The position numbers and the translations under genes were made by a program. Under the pieces are notes generated by a model. That model did no database searches and was not told where the DNA came from. It saw only the letters and a list, made by a program, of their open reading frames with translations. A DNA stretch of 64,000 nt from Virgibacillus halodenitrificans JCM 12304 (GTDB lineage Bacteria > Bacillota > Bacilli > Bacillales > Amphibacillaceae): NCBI RefSeq assembly GCF_001310895.1, contig NZ_BAZS01000018.1, forward strand, positions 1 to 64,000, read 5' to 3'. Each line of letters starts with the position of its first letter. The first letter of the stretch is position 1. This document shows, in pieces, positions 1 through 8,956 of the stretch.

Positions 1-10
1 AATAAATGAA

Positions 11-41
11 AATAGTCAGTTGACGAGGCTGGCTATTTTTT
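11..41 (+). terminator. Intrinsic terminator of an upstream gene
   Basis: A 9-bp stem (AATAGTCAG with CTGGCTATT, one G-U type mismatch) is followed by a run of T. It lies at the left edge of the window and probably ends a plus-strand gene outside it. Confidence 0.6.
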
Positions 42-150
42 ATGTCTTCAAAAAACATGTTCAAGCATTGTCTAAGAAATAAATAAGTCATTATCTATAA
101 AAATAGTATGAATAATAAGTTACAGATTTCGACATATTTTTTGAAAACTA

Positions 151-179
151 GTGCAAATTAATCAGGAAAAGAGTATAAT
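151..179 (+). promoter_or_regulatory. Candidate sigma-A promoter of the peptide-binding protein gene
   Basis: A perfect -10 hexamer TATAAT lies at 174-179, about 50 bp upstream of the start codon. The hexamer at the 17-bp position upstream (GTGCAA) is a poor -35 match, so the -10 box is the main support. Confidence 0.4.
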
Positions 180-230
180 GGTTTTTGTGACTTTTTCATC
201 AGGGATTACATAAACAGGAGGGAATACAAC

Positions 231-1886
231 ATGAAATCATTCAGAAAATTATCACTGTTGTTAGTGGCAGCACTATTGCTTAGCATAATGGCTGCGTGTG
301 GTGGCGATGATAATGAGGATAATGCAGGAGATTCTGCTGAAGGAAATAACGAGCAGGTCTTACACTTAACAAATGGAGATACAATTCCAACGATGGATGC
401 ATCGATGGCTACAGATGAGTATGCCTTTCAATTCTTAAGCAGTACCACAGATGGCTTATACCGTTTGGGGGAAAATGGAGAGATTAAAGAAGGAATTGCT
501 ACTAATCATGAAGTAAGTGAAGATGCGTTAACTTGGACATTTAATCTTCGTGAAGATGCTGTGTGGTCTAATGGTGACCCTGTTACAGCTAATGACTTTG
601 TATATGCATGGCAACGTGCGGTTAACCCGGACACCGGTTCTGAATATGGACCATACATGATGAGTGGTGTAATTAAAAATGCTTCTGCGATAAGCAGTGG
701 AGATAAAAAAGTAGATGATCTAGGTATTAAAGCACTAGATGACTATACTTTGGAAGTTACCTTGGAGAAACCTACGCCTTATTTTGAGTCTTTAACTACG
801 TTTGGTACATTTTTACCTCTGAACCAGAAGTTTGTTGAAGAACAAGGGAAAGACTATGCAACTTCTACGGATACGTTATTATCAAATGGGCCATTTATCT
901 TAAAAGATTGGGAAAGTACTGCTAATAAATGGAAGCTTGTAAAGAACCCTGATTATTGGGATGCAGATACAGTACAACTTGAGGAAATAACTTATGATGT
1001 AGTTAAGAACCCACAAACACTTGTTGATTTATATGAAAAAGGTGAAATTGATCGTGCAGATCTTTCTTCTGATCTTGTAGATCTTTATTCGACTAGAGAC
1101 GATTTTAATACGATTACCGAATCTAGCATGACTTTTATTAAATTTAACCAGACTAAGTCAGAAGCACTTAAGAATGAGAATATCCGTAAAGCTTTGAGTC
1201 GTGCAGTTGACAAGCAAGCGTTAGTGGATGAAATTTTAAATAATGGCTCACTTGTCTCCAATGGAGCAGTGCCTCAGGATTTTGCTGCTCACCCTGAAAC
1301 TGGAGAAGACTTCCGGGATATTAATGGTGATATGGTGACATTTAGCAAGGATGAAGCTAAGAAATATTGGGAAAAAGGTCTCGAAGAAATAGGTCAAGAT
1401 AAAGTTGAGCTTGAATTTTTAAGTGGAGATAGTGAAACATCTAAAGTAATGAATGAATATATTGCAAACCAATTGCAAACGAATTTGCCAGGTCTCACTG
1501 TTACTTTAAAGCAAGTACCTTTCGAACAACGTCTTGATTTAACTACAAATATGGATTACGATATTGCGATTTCTGCATGGGGTGCAGATTATCTTGATCC
1601 TTACGGTTGGTTGAATCTATGGTTAACGGACGGCGGAAATAACGAAACTGGTTATTCAAGTGAAGAATATGACCAGCTCGTTCAGAGTACTGTAGGAGAT
1701 TTAGCACAAAAACCAGTAGAACGATTTGAAGCTTCTCTTGAAGCTGAAAAGGTATTATTCGATGATGCAGTAATTGCACCATTATTCCAGAAAGCAAGAG
1801 CTCAATTAATTTCTCCTGAGCTGACGGGAGTAATTAATAATGCATTTGGAGCAAAGTATGAATATAAGTGGGCAAGCATGGAATAA
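231..1886 (+). CDS. Peptide ABC transporter substrate-binding lipoprotein (OppA/DppE family)
   Basis: This 551-residue extracytoplasmic solute-binding protein should capture oligopeptides outside the membrane and pass them to an ABC permease. The N-terminus has a type II signal peptide: positive residues, a hydrophobic stretch of about 15 residues, then a lipobox ending in AAC at about residue 23, followed by an acidic Gly/Asp/Asn-rich linker. The body has the SBP_bac_5 pattern, including TWTFNLREDAVWSNGDPV near residue 105, typical of OppA-like proteins, and the length fits the family. The start has a strong GGAGGG site 8 bases upstream. No permease or ATPase gene follows; a terminator comes next, so this is a single-gene unit that may serve a transporter encoded elsewhere. 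Peptide specificity cannot be told from sequence. Confidence 0.93.
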   Translation: MKSFRKLSLLLVAALLLSIMAACGGDDNEDNAGDSAEGNNEQVLHLTNGDTIPTMDASMATDEYAFQFLSSTTDGLYRLGENGEIKEGIATNHEVSEDALTWTFNLREDAVWSNGDPVTANDFVYAWQRAVNPDTGSEYGPYMMSGVIKNASAISSGDKKVDDLGIKALDDYTLEVTLEKPTPYFESLTTFGTFLPLNQKFVEEQGKDYATSTDTLLSNGPFILKDWESTANKWKLVKNPDYWDADTVQLEEITYDVVKNPQTLVDLYEKGEIDRADLSSDLVDLYSTRDDFNTITESSMTFIKFNQTKSEALKNENIRKALSRAVDKQALVDEILNNGSLVSNGAVPQDFAAHPETGEDFRDINGDMVTFSKDEAKKYWEKGLEEIGQDKVELEFLSGDSETSKVMNEYIANQLQTNLPGLTVTLKQVPFEQRLDLTTNMDYDIAISAWGADYLDPYGWLNLWLTDGGNNETGYSSEEYDQLVQSTVGDLAQKPVERFEASLEAEKVLFDDAVIAPLFQKARAQLISPELTGVINNAFGAKYEYKWASME

Positions 1887-1905
1887 ATAGTATAAAGCAA
1901 GGTAA

Positions 1906-1947
1906 AAGATTATCAAAAGCAATGCTTTAGGGATAATCTTTTTTTTG
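1906..1947 (+). terminator. Intrinsic terminator after the oppA-like gene
   Basis: A 9-bp perfect stem (AAGATTATC with GATAATCTT) around a 17-base loop is followed by eight T. It ends the monocistronic transcript. Confidence 0.85.
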
Positions 1948-1965
1948 TGAGAATGTGGTGGGGAG

Positions 1966-2120
1966 GATGACGGACATTGGGAGCAGGAAATCGAGAGTGA
2001 ATGTCTATCATGGAGTAGATGACGGACATTGGGAGCAGGAAATCGAGAGTGAATGTCTATCATGGAGTAGATGACGTACATTGGGAGCGCGAAATCGAGA
2101 GTGAATGTCTATCATAGAGA
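1966..2120. repeat. Three tandem copies of a 52-bp unit
   Basis: Near-identical 52-bp units start at 1966, 2018 and 2070. The first two are identical and the third carries a few changes. Each unit contains GACATT and AATGTC as an inverted pair about 22 bases apart, so a transcript could fold into a series of hairpins. The array fills most of the 317-bp gap between the terminator and glcD. No coding role is seen. Confidence 0.9.
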
Positions 2121-2203
2121 AGTTGAGGTGTGCTCTTTCTTCAAAAATACGTAATTGTCTGATAAAATGACTTAGAGATTGCTTTTATGAAGGGGGAACG
2201 ACA

Positions 2204-3565
2204 ATGGAACTTCTTAATGCTTTAAAAGAATTTATACCAGCAGACAGAGTAACAATAAACGAGAACGTACTGGAACAGCATAGTTCCGATGAATCTTATC
2301 ATACACCACAAACACCGGATGTCGTAGTATTTCCAAATAGTGCAGAGGAAGTAAGTAAGGTGATGCAAGTGGCTGCAGAGCTCAACATTCCAGTTGTACC
2401 TTATGGACTCGGTACAAGTTTAGAAGGAAATGTGATTCCGTATGAACGAGGAATAACAATAGATTTTTCATTAATGAATAAAATTTTAGAAGTAAGAGCA
2501 GATGATTTCTTAGTAAAAGTGCAACCAGGAGTTACACGGACACAGCTTGAAAAAGAACTAAAGAAATATGGCTTGTTTTTCACTGTTGACCCAGGAGCAG
2601 ACGCAACTCTGGGAGGAATGGCTGCCACGAATGCGAGTGGAACGACCTCAGTAAAATATGGTATTATGCGTGATCAAGTTCGAGATTTAGAAGTTGTTCT
2701 AGCTGACGGAATGGTAATACATACTGGAAATATGGCTGCTAAGTCTTCTTCAGGCTATCATTTGAATAGCTTGTTTGTAGGTTCTGAAGGTACATTAGGA
2801 TGTATAACAGAATTAACATTAAAAGTTCACGGAATTCCAGAAGAAATTATGGCTGGAAGAGCATCCTTTAAAACAGTTGCAGATGCAGTTAATGCTGTAA
2901 TTGGAATTTTACAAGCTGGTGTACCAGTAGCCAGAGTAGAGTTAGTAGATGAGCAATCTATGAAACAAATTAATTCTTTTAGTGATACGAATTATAAAGA
3001 AGTACCAACACTTTTTCTTGAGTTTCATGGAAATGAGGCAGGCTTAAACCAAGATGTCTCGTTTACCAAAGAGATACTTACTGATTTCAACTGTGAAGAG
3101 ATGGCTTTTGAAGCAGATACCGCAGCCAGAAATCAATTATGGGAAGCAAGACATAATGCCGCTTATGCATATTTGCACGGGAATCCAGGTAAAAAGCAAA
3201 TGGTGACAGATGTCTGTTTACCAATTTCTGAACTTGCTGGAGCGGTAAAGGATGCAAGACAAGCAGTTGAAGCGTCCGGACTTATTGGCGGAATCGTTGG
3301 TCATGTTGGCGATGGAAATTATCATATCCTCCTCATGGTAGATGTAAATAACCCAAAGGATATAGAGAAGGCAAATCAGGTTAATGAACATATCGTTTCC
3401 TATGCACTTGCAAGGGGAGGAACATGTACAGGTGAACACGGCGTTGGAGTTGGTAAGCAAAAGTATCAGGAAAAGGAACATGGAGATGCATTATTAGTTA
3501 TGCGTAAAATTAAAGCTGCCCTTGATCCGGAAAATATATTAAATCCAGGTAAGGTATTAGGTTAA
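2204..3565 (+). CDS. glcD: FAD-binding glycolate/D-lactate oxidase subunit (GlcD family)
   Basis: This 453-residue flavoprotein of the FAD-linked oxidase type should oxidise an alpha-hydroxy acid such as glycolate or D-lactate, passing electrons to a partner or the respiratory chain. The PCMH-type FAD domain is at the N-terminus, with VPYGLGTSLEGN near residue 65 and PGADATLGGMAATNASGT near residue 130. The FAD-oxidase C-terminal domain ends with GEHGVGVGKQKY and the LDPENILNPGK signature. The start ATG has GGGGG upstream. In many bacteria glcD sits next to glcF (iron-sulfur subunit); here it stands alone between a repeat array and a terminator. D-lactate dehydrogenase is an equally fair reading. 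Confidence 0.88.
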   Translation: MELLNALKEFIPADRVTINENVLEQHSSDESYHTPQTPDVVVFPNSAEEVSKVMQVAAELNIPVVPYGLGTSLEGNVIPYERGITIDFSLMNKILEVRADDFLVKVQPGVTRTQLEKELKKYGLFFTVDPGADATLGGMAATNASGTTSVKYGIMRDQVRDLEVVLADGMVIHTGNMAAKSSSGYHLNSLFVGSEGTLGCITELTLKVHGIPEEIMAGRASFKTVADAVNAVIGILQAGVPVARVELVDEQSMKQINSFSDTNYKEVPTLFLEFHGNEAGLNQDVSFTKEILTDFNCEEMAFEADTAARNQLWEARHNAAYAYLHGNPGKKQMVTDVCLPISELAGAVKDARQAVEASGLIGGIVGHVGDGNYHILLMVDVNNPKDIEKANQVNEHIVSYALARGGTCTGEHGVGVGKQKYQEKEHGDALLVMRKIKAALDPENILNPGKVLG

Positions 3566-3572
3566 AGTATAT

Positions 3573-3618
3573 AAAAGAGTCTGTCTCAAAAAACAATTTT
3601 AGTGACAGACTCTTTTTT
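3573..3618. terminator. Bidirectional terminator between glcD and the methyltransferase
   Basis: A 12-bp perfect stem (AAAGAGTCTGTC with GACAGACTCTTT) has a T run on the plus side and a T-rich stretch on the minus side. It sits between converging genes and can serve both. Confidence 0.85.
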
Positions 3619-3631
3619 GAATATACATTTT

Positions 3632-4231
3632 TTACTTTTGAACAATTCCTTGAATAACATGGCATAATCCCGTATGTTTACTTCCTTCGTTTCTAACTGC
3701 TTCTCCGTAGTAGAAATGTAAACATTTATATTCCTTTATCCAATTTAAAATAGAGGCCGGATCATAAAGGTTTTCAATTGTTGGTGGCCCGCCAGTCTTA
3801 TATTGGAATTGATCTTCTGAATAAACCTCAAACAAAATATAACCACCAGGTTTAACAGAATTAAATATATTAGTGAAAAAGTTCTCTTGGCCATTTTTTG
3901 GTACATGTCCAAAAACAAGAATGGCTGCATCATATTGGTTTTGAGCTACTTTTTCCTGTACCAAGTCTATTGCTTTTGTTTCTATAGTGACATTATTTCT
4001 ATCGGCAAGCCGTCTCGCTTTATTTAATCCTTCTTCTGCCTGGTCGTATACAGTGACTTCGTGTCCTAACCCGGCAAGGTATACTGCATTCCTTCCCTCG
4101 CCCTCCGCAAAACACCCAATGCTAGAATGAGAGGGGATTCGATTGCTGTTTTCTTTTATGAACGCATTTGGATCTTCACCATAAATATAATAAGCCTCTG
4201 AAAATTGATCATTCCAATGTTTCTTTGACAT
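3632..4231 (-). CDS. Class I SAM-dependent methyltransferase
   Basis: This is a 199-residue Rossmann-fold methyltransferase of unknown substrate. Motif I is seen as GCFAEGEGRNAVYLAGLGHE at about residues 39-58, followed by an acidic residue in VYDQ that should bind the ribose of SAM, and a motif IV-like segment AAILVFGHVP. The opening SKKHWNDQF and the overall layout resemble the small TehB/thiopurine-type methyltransferases. GAGGGG lies 7-8 bases before the ATG. It is 15 bp downstream of the NRDE-family gene and is probably cotranscribed with it. The sequence does not identify what is methylated. Confidence 0.8.
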   Translation of the reverse strand: MSKKHWNDQFSEAYYIYGEDPNAFIKENSNRIPSHSSIGCFAEGEGRNAVYLAGLGHEVTVYDQAEEGLNKARRLADRNNVTIETKAIDLVQEKVAQNQYDAAILVFGHVPKNGQENFFTNIFNSVKPGGYILFEVYSEDQFQYKTGGPPTIENLYDPASILNWIKEYKCLHFYYGEAVRNEGSKHTGLCHVIQGIVQK

Positions 4232-4246
4232 TTTTTCTTCCCCTCT

Positions 4247-5014
4247 TTATGAGTTGATTTTGAAATGGTAACTTACTTCGTTTTTTGCTATTCCACCTTC
4301 ATACGTACGCTCCGTAAAATGTACCATTTTATTTATATCTATTGTTAATATTGTAGAAGCTCGAGTACCGTAGCCATCGGCCTTAATAAATAAAGGCGAT
4401 AAGTAACGTTCTAATTTAAGTCCTACACCAGTATCAGGCAATGCATGATCTTCTGCCATTTCGGCATCTGCCACAAGCTGAAGCAGGTCATCGTGAATCA
4501 TTTCTGGATGTGTTTGTACATATTCTTTTAATTTACCTCTGCCTTTCGTAACTTTTGGCCATGGGCTATTGAGCAAATGATTACTCAAACTATGTGTGCC
4601 ATCATTTATGGGTCTGATTTTATTTTCTTGGTTGCTATAGTAATAGAGAGAATCACTACTGCCTAGAATGACATTAAATCCAGCAAAGTTATCTTTGTCT
4701 TTTTGTAAGGAAGAAAGATATTCTATTGGTTTGACATTACCAGATAGAAAATTTGTAACAATGCTTCCACGGGATCGTTTTCCGGTTTCAGCTTGACTTG
4801 GATCTCGGTAATTGGTTAATGCGGCAAAACGTCCATTTTTTGTAATTCCCATCCAGGTCCCCATTTGTCGAAGATCCCTTCCTGCCAATATAAAAGGTTT
4901 GTCATCCCAAAAATGTGCTTGTTTTGTCGGTCTGTCATAAAATTCATCTCTGTTTGCAGCTACGATTAATTTATAATTTGCGTGTTGCTGAAAGTGCAAA
5001 TTAATTAGGCACAT
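4247..5014 (-). CDS. NRDE-family (TANGO2-like) protein
   Basis: This 255-residue protein belongs to the transport and Golgi organisation 2 (TANGO2) family. It begins MCLI, with an N-terminal Cys directly after the initiator Met as in Ntn-hydrolase-like proteins, and carries the family's eponymous NRDE motif in VAANRDEFYDRPT near residue 20. ALTNYRDP and GTRASTILTID fit the same family. The bacterial biochemical role is not established; links to haem handling are known for eukaryotic relatives only. It is the first gene of a probable two-gene unit with the methyltransferase. Confidence 0.85.
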   Translation of the reverse strand: MCLINLHFQQHANYKLIVAANRDEFYDRPTKQAHFWDDKPFILAGRDLRQMGTWMGITKNGRFAALTNYRDPSQAETGKRSRGSIVTNFLSGNVKPIEYLSSLQKDKDNFAGFNVILGSSDSLYYYSNQENKIRPINDGTHSLSNHLLNSPWPKVTKGRGKLKEYVQTHPEMIHDDLLQLVADAEMAEDHALPDTGVGLKLERYLSPLFIKADGYGTRASTILTIDINKMVHFTERTYEGGIAKNEVSYHFKINS

Positions 5015-5146
5015 AGAGGCCCACCTCTACTTACAGTATATTTCTTCATGGTATGCCCCAGGAAGTTTGCTTAGTAAAAGTATATCATCAAACAAATTAC
5101 AATGAGAAAGTTTTTGCTCTAATCTATTTGTTCTTATAAACACAAA

Positions 5147-5173
5147 AGGACGATCGCAAAATACGATCGTCCT
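5147..5173 (-). terminator. Terminator of ilvE
   Basis: A perfect 10-bp stem (AGGACGATCG with CGATCGTCCT) with a 7-base loop is followed on the minus strand by TTTTG. It lies 11 bp past the ilvE stop codon. Confidence 0.75.
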
Positions 5174-5183
5174 ATATAACAAA

Positions 5184-6280
5184 CTATTTCACTGGTATTG
5201 TTTCTGTTTCAGTAACTTTTTCGATCCAGTTAAATGGATCCTTTTCTTTTCCATATTGAATGCCGGTTAATGTTTCATAAAGGGCCTTAGCTACTTTGCC
5301 TGTTTTACCGTTGTTAATATGCAAATCCTTACCTTCCCAGCTTAATTGTCCAATAGGAGAGATAACAGCTGCCGTACCTGTGCCGAATGCTTCCTCTAAA
5401 GTACCATCCATGTGAGCTTGATATAATTCTTCCATGGAGATTCTTTTTTCCGTTACAGGTAATTGCCAATGCTTTAATAGTTGGATGACAGAATTTCGTG
5501 TAACACCTTCCAATATACTTCCGTTTAACGAAGGGGTTACAATCTCGCCATCGATTTTAAAGAAAACGTTCATACTGCCAACTTCTTCAATATATTTTTT
5601 TTCTACTCCATCCAACCATAAAACCTGGGTGAAGCCCTGTTTTGCACATAATTCTTGAGCTTTTAAGCTGGAGGCGTAATTCCCACCGGTCTTTGCTTCT
5701 CCGGTGCCCCCTTTAACTGCGCGGACAAAGGTGTTTTCGACTGCAATTTTTACAGGATTTATTCCTTCCTTGTAGTAGGCGCCTACAGGTGATAAGATGA
5801 CGATTAGTTTATAATGGTGTGCCGGTGCTACGCCAATAAAAGGTTCTGTTGATATAATGAATGGACGAATGTAAAGAGAAGTTCCTTCAGCAGTTGGTAC
5901 CCAGTCTTTTTCCATATGAACAAGCTGCTTAATTGCTTTCAACACGTGCGACTCATCAATTTGTGGAATACAAAGACGATCATTCGAACGATTCATACGT
6001 TCCAGGTTTTTTTCCGGGCGAAATAATTGGATATCGCCATCCGGTGTATAATAAGCTTTTAAACCTTCAAATACCGACTGGCATAGTGAAATACCATGGC
6101 AGATGGATCGATGGTCAATGGCTGATAAGGTATAATGCGGGCATCATGCCATCCTACCGGTTCCGTGTAATCGATCACTAGCATATGATCTGTGAAAATC
6201 CTCCCAAACTCCAATTCCTCGGTTTTCGGCTTTTCTTTTGGTGATTTACAATGCTCTACTTCTACTGTCCATTCTTCCAT
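5184..6280 (-). pseudogene. ilvE: Branched-chain amino acid aminotransferase, frameshifted
   Basis: Two minus-strand reading frames together make one class IV PLP aminotransferase of about 365 residues, which transfers amino groups between glutamate and branched-chain 2-oxo acids. The N-terminal frame runs from the ATG at 6280 and derails after SAMVFHY. The C-terminal frame (to 5184) holds the PLP lysine region (VKGGTGEAKTGGNYASS) and GTGTAAVISPIG. Restoring one G at about 6080-6083 (TATGCCAG to TATGGCCAG) gives the expected [14 protein letters not shown] and joins the frames. Nothing else is damaged, so a sequencing error is more likely than real loss. It has its own start (AAGGGG site) and terminator. 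Confidence 0.9.
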
Positions 6281-6373
6281 GTCACTGTCCCCTTGTTGTT
6301 AAAAATTTTAATACTAATAATAAGCTATATTCAATATAAACGCAACCCTAAATTTTCAGTTTTTTAGAATTAA

Positions 6374-6402
6374 TTAAAATGTCTACTGAATTGTAGTATA
6401 AT
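6374..6402 (+). promoter_or_regulatory. Sigma-A promoter of the HAD phosphatase gene
   Basis: TTAAAA (6374-6379), a 17-bp spacer and TATAAT (6397-6402) lie 38 bp upstream of the start codon. Confidence 0.6.
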
Positions 6403-6440
6403 TTGACGTAATTATGAATTGAAAAGGGGGAATACAGATA

Positions 6441-7217
6441 ATGAAAAAAGCTATTATATTTGATTTGGATGACACTCTATTGTGGGATGCAAAGAGTGTA
6501 AAAGAAGCATTTAAAGCTACCTGTGAGGTGGTTCGTGAAAGATATGGTGTTGACCCTGAGCTGTTAGAGGAAAAAGTGAGGGAGCGAGCCAGACAATTAT
6601 ATGCAGGTTATGACACGTATGCATTTACTAAAGAGATAGGAATTAACCCATTTGAAGGACTTTGGGGGAATTTTAATGATGAAGGCAAGGACTTCAAAAG
6701 ATTAAGAGAAATAGTGCCTCAATATAAAAAGGATGCTTGGACGTTGGGTCTAAAGGACATCGGTGTAAATGATGTTGCATTTGGTAAAGAACTGGCTAAC
6801 ACATTCCCCGAAATGAGAAAAAGACATCCGTATGTTTATGAGGAAACGTTTGAAGTGCTTGATGAGTTAAAAAATAATTATCCTCTTGTATTACTAACCA
6901 ACGGTTCTCCAGAACTACAATTTACAAAATTGGATATTACACCTGAACTGCAATCGTATTTTGAACATATTGTTATTTCTGGTGCTTTTGGAAGGGGGAA
7001 ACCAGATGTAAGTATATTTAATCACGTACTGGACCTTCTCAAGTTAAGTAAGGAGGAAGTCATGATGGTTGGAGATAATTTACATACAGATATATTAGGG
7101 GCATCAAAGGCCGGGATCGACTCTGTATGGGTTAATCGTAATGGGAAGGAAAAGAATAATGAGATTGTTCCTACATATGAAATAAGTAGCTTACGGGAAA
7201 TTCATAAGTTGCTATAG
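6441..7217 (+). CDS. HAD-superfamily hydrolase (YjjG/phosphoglycolate phosphatase-like)
   Basis: This 258-residue haloacid dehalogenase-type phosphatase is cytosolic. Motif I is FDLDDTLLWD at residues 7-16, with the nucleophile Asp and the acid/base Asp. Motif II is LLTNGSP near residue 150. The Lys of motif III is in GRGKPD, and the metal-binding acidic motif IV is MVGDNLHTDI near residue 212. A long helical cap lies between motifs I and II (C1 type). The class covers nucleotide and sugar phosphatases, so the substrate is open. It is a single-gene unit with its own promoter and terminator, divergent from ilvE. Confidence 0.82.
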   Translation: MKKAIIFDLDDTLLWDAKSVKEAFKATCEVVRERYGVDPELLEEKVRERARQLYAGYDTYAFTKEIGINPFEGLWGNFNDEGKDFKRLREIVPQYKKDAWTLGLKDIGVNDVAFGKELANTFPEMRKRHPYVYEETFEVLDELKNNYPLVLLTNGSPELQFTKLDITPELQSYFEHIVISGAFGRGKPDVSIFNHVLDLLKLSKEEVMMVGDNLHTDILGASKAGIDSVWVNRNGKEKNNEIVPTYEISSLREIHKLL

Positions 7218-7260
7218 AACCCCACTAAGATTCAAAGTCTAAAAGTTATTGAATAAAGTA

Positions 7261-7316
7261 AAAGCCGGACGCACTCGAAAGATAGTACTAATTTTCGGGT
7301 TCGTCCGGCTTTATTG
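7261..7316. terminator. Bidirectional terminator between the HAD gene and serA
   Basis: AAAGCCGGACG pairs perfectly with CGTCCGGCTTT around a 30-base loop, and T-rich tracts follow on both strands. It lies between converging genes. Confidence 0.8.
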
Positions 7317-7349
7317 TTTGCAACACTGAAATCCAGCAGTCCTTCGTAT

Positions 7350-8936
7350 CTATAAATCTACTGCCATTACTTCCTTTATTTCTTCAAGGTTTTTTAGGGC
7401 ATTGATCTCTGCATCCTCCAAATGTTTATCAACCGTTAACATCATAATGGCATCGCCACCCATATCAGAACGATCCACTTGCATTGTAGCGATATTAATC
7501 TGATGTTCTGCCAACAAGCTTCCCATTCTACCAATAACGCCTGGTTGATCTTGGTGATGAATTACGACAATATGGCCCTGTGGAGTGACATCAACACTAT
7601 AATTATCAACCTTAACAATACGTGGCCCTAAGCCGTTTAATAGTGTGCCAGAAACCCTTCGTACTCCTGACTTCGTTTTCACTTCTAAAGTCAGAAGGTT
7701 AGCAAAGCCTCTCGCTTTTGATGTTTTACTTTCATTTACATTAATTCCTTTTTTATCAGCAAGGAACATTGCATTTACATCATTTACATGGTCACCAAGG
7801 TGGCGTTTTAGTATTCCTTTAATTGCATTTCTTGTGATTGGAGCTATTTCTCCTGCTGACACTTCCCCGGAATAGGTAACATTAATTTCCTCAGGCACTT
7901 CATCAGTTAAATAGATAAGGAAGGTGCCAAGCTTTTCCGCCAGCTCAAAATAAGGCCTGATTTTACTTAATATGTCGCTTGGGACGGATGGAAGATTTAC
8001 AGGATTGTTTACAGCGCCAGATACAAGAAAATGCATGACATCTGCACATACATCAATGGCAACATTCTCCTGTGCCTCTACCGTGCTCGCACCAAGGTGT
8101 GGTGTAGCAATAACTTCTGGTAAATCGAGAAGTTTGTTATCATAAAAAGGCTCTTCTTCAAAAACATCTAGTGCTGCGCCTGCCACTTTTCCTGAAAGAA
8201 CTGCATCATACAAGGCTTCCTCATCTATAATCCCACCACGAGCACAATTCACGATTTGAACACCATCTTTCATTATTTCGAAAGCTTCTTTATTAAGTAA
8301 ATGCCTGGTTTCTTTTAACAATGGTGTGTGAATAGTAATGAAATCTGCAGCTTTAAGAACATCTTGAACAGATCCATAGTCCAGCCCCATAGCTTCTGCT
8401 TTCTCCTCTGTTAAAAATGGATCATATGCCATTACATTCATTCGCTGGCCTTTGGCTCGATAAGCAACCTCAGCGCCAATTCTACCTAGACCAATGACAC
8501 CTAACGTTTTATTTTTTAATTCGGTCCCAACATACTTTTTACGATCCCATTGTTGGTTTTTGAGAGATAAATAGGCTTGTGGAATATTTCTCGCCAATGC
8601 CATCAGCATCGCCATTGTATGCTCAGCAGCCGAATTCGTATTACCATTTGGTGCATTTACTACGATTATCCCATTTTCCGTAGCTGCCTCCAGATCAATA
8701 TTGTCAACGCCGACTCCAGCACGCCCAATGATTTTTAAATTTACTGCTTTCTCAATTAAATCGCGAGTGACCTGTGTTTGGCTCCTTACCAATAATGCAT
8801 CATAACCAGTAATTCGGATTTTCAACTCTTCAGGTGTCAGGTCTGTAGCAATGTCTGCTGTAAAATCCTCTGACTGGAGGAGTGGATGGATACCTTCTTC
8901 GCTAAGTGGATCGGTGATCAAGACTTTATGTGCCAT
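7350..8936 (-). CDS. serA: D-3-phosphoglycerate dehydrogenase
   Basis: This 528-residue NAD-dependent enzyme catalyses the first step of serine synthesis, 3-phosphoglycerate to 3-phosphohydroxypyruvate. The nucleotide-binding glycine motif is [18 protein letters not shown] near residue 145, followed by the D-2-hydroxyacid dehydrogenase signatures NCARGGIID (catalytic Arg) and TPHLGAST (catalytic His). A middle allosteric substrate-binding domain follows, then a C-terminal ACT domain ([17 protein letters not shown]) that usually senses serine. The length matches the long Bacillus-type form. AGGAGG precedes the ATG. It lies 20 bp downstream of a class V aminotransferase gene, and the pair probably forms one transcript. 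Confidence 0.96.
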   Translation of the reverse strand: MAHKVLITDPLSEEGIHPLLQSEDFTADIATDLTPEELKIRITGYDALLVRSQTQVTRDLIEKAVNLKIIGRAGVGVDNIDLEAATENGIIVVNAPNGNTNSAAEHTMAMLMALARNIPQAYLSLKNQQWDRKKYVGTELKNKTLGVIGLGRIGAEVAYRAKGQRMNVMAYDPFLTEEKAEAMGLDYGSVQDVLKAADFITIHTPLLKETRHLLNKEAFEIMKDGVQIVNCARGGIIDEEALYDAVLSGKVAGAALDVFEEEPFYDNKLLDLPEVIATPHLGASTVEAQENVAIDVCADVMHFLVSGAVNNPVNLPSVPSDILSKIRPYFELAEKLGTFLIYLTDEVPEEINVTYSGEVSAGEIAPITRNAIKGILKRHLGDHVNDVNAMFLADKKGINVNESKTSKARGFANLLTLEVKTKSGVRRVSGTLLNGLGPRIVKVDNYSVDVTPQGHIVVIHHQDQPGVIGRMGSLLAEHQINIATMQVDRSDMGGDAIMMLTVDKHLEDAEINALKNLEEIKEVMAVDL

Positions 8937-8956
8937 TTATAAATAACCTCCTGAAT

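Noticed and set aside
1806-2081. 91-codon minus-strand frame through the 52-bp repeats
   Set aside because: Open only because the repeat unit lacks stops in that frame; it also crosses the oppA end and terminator.
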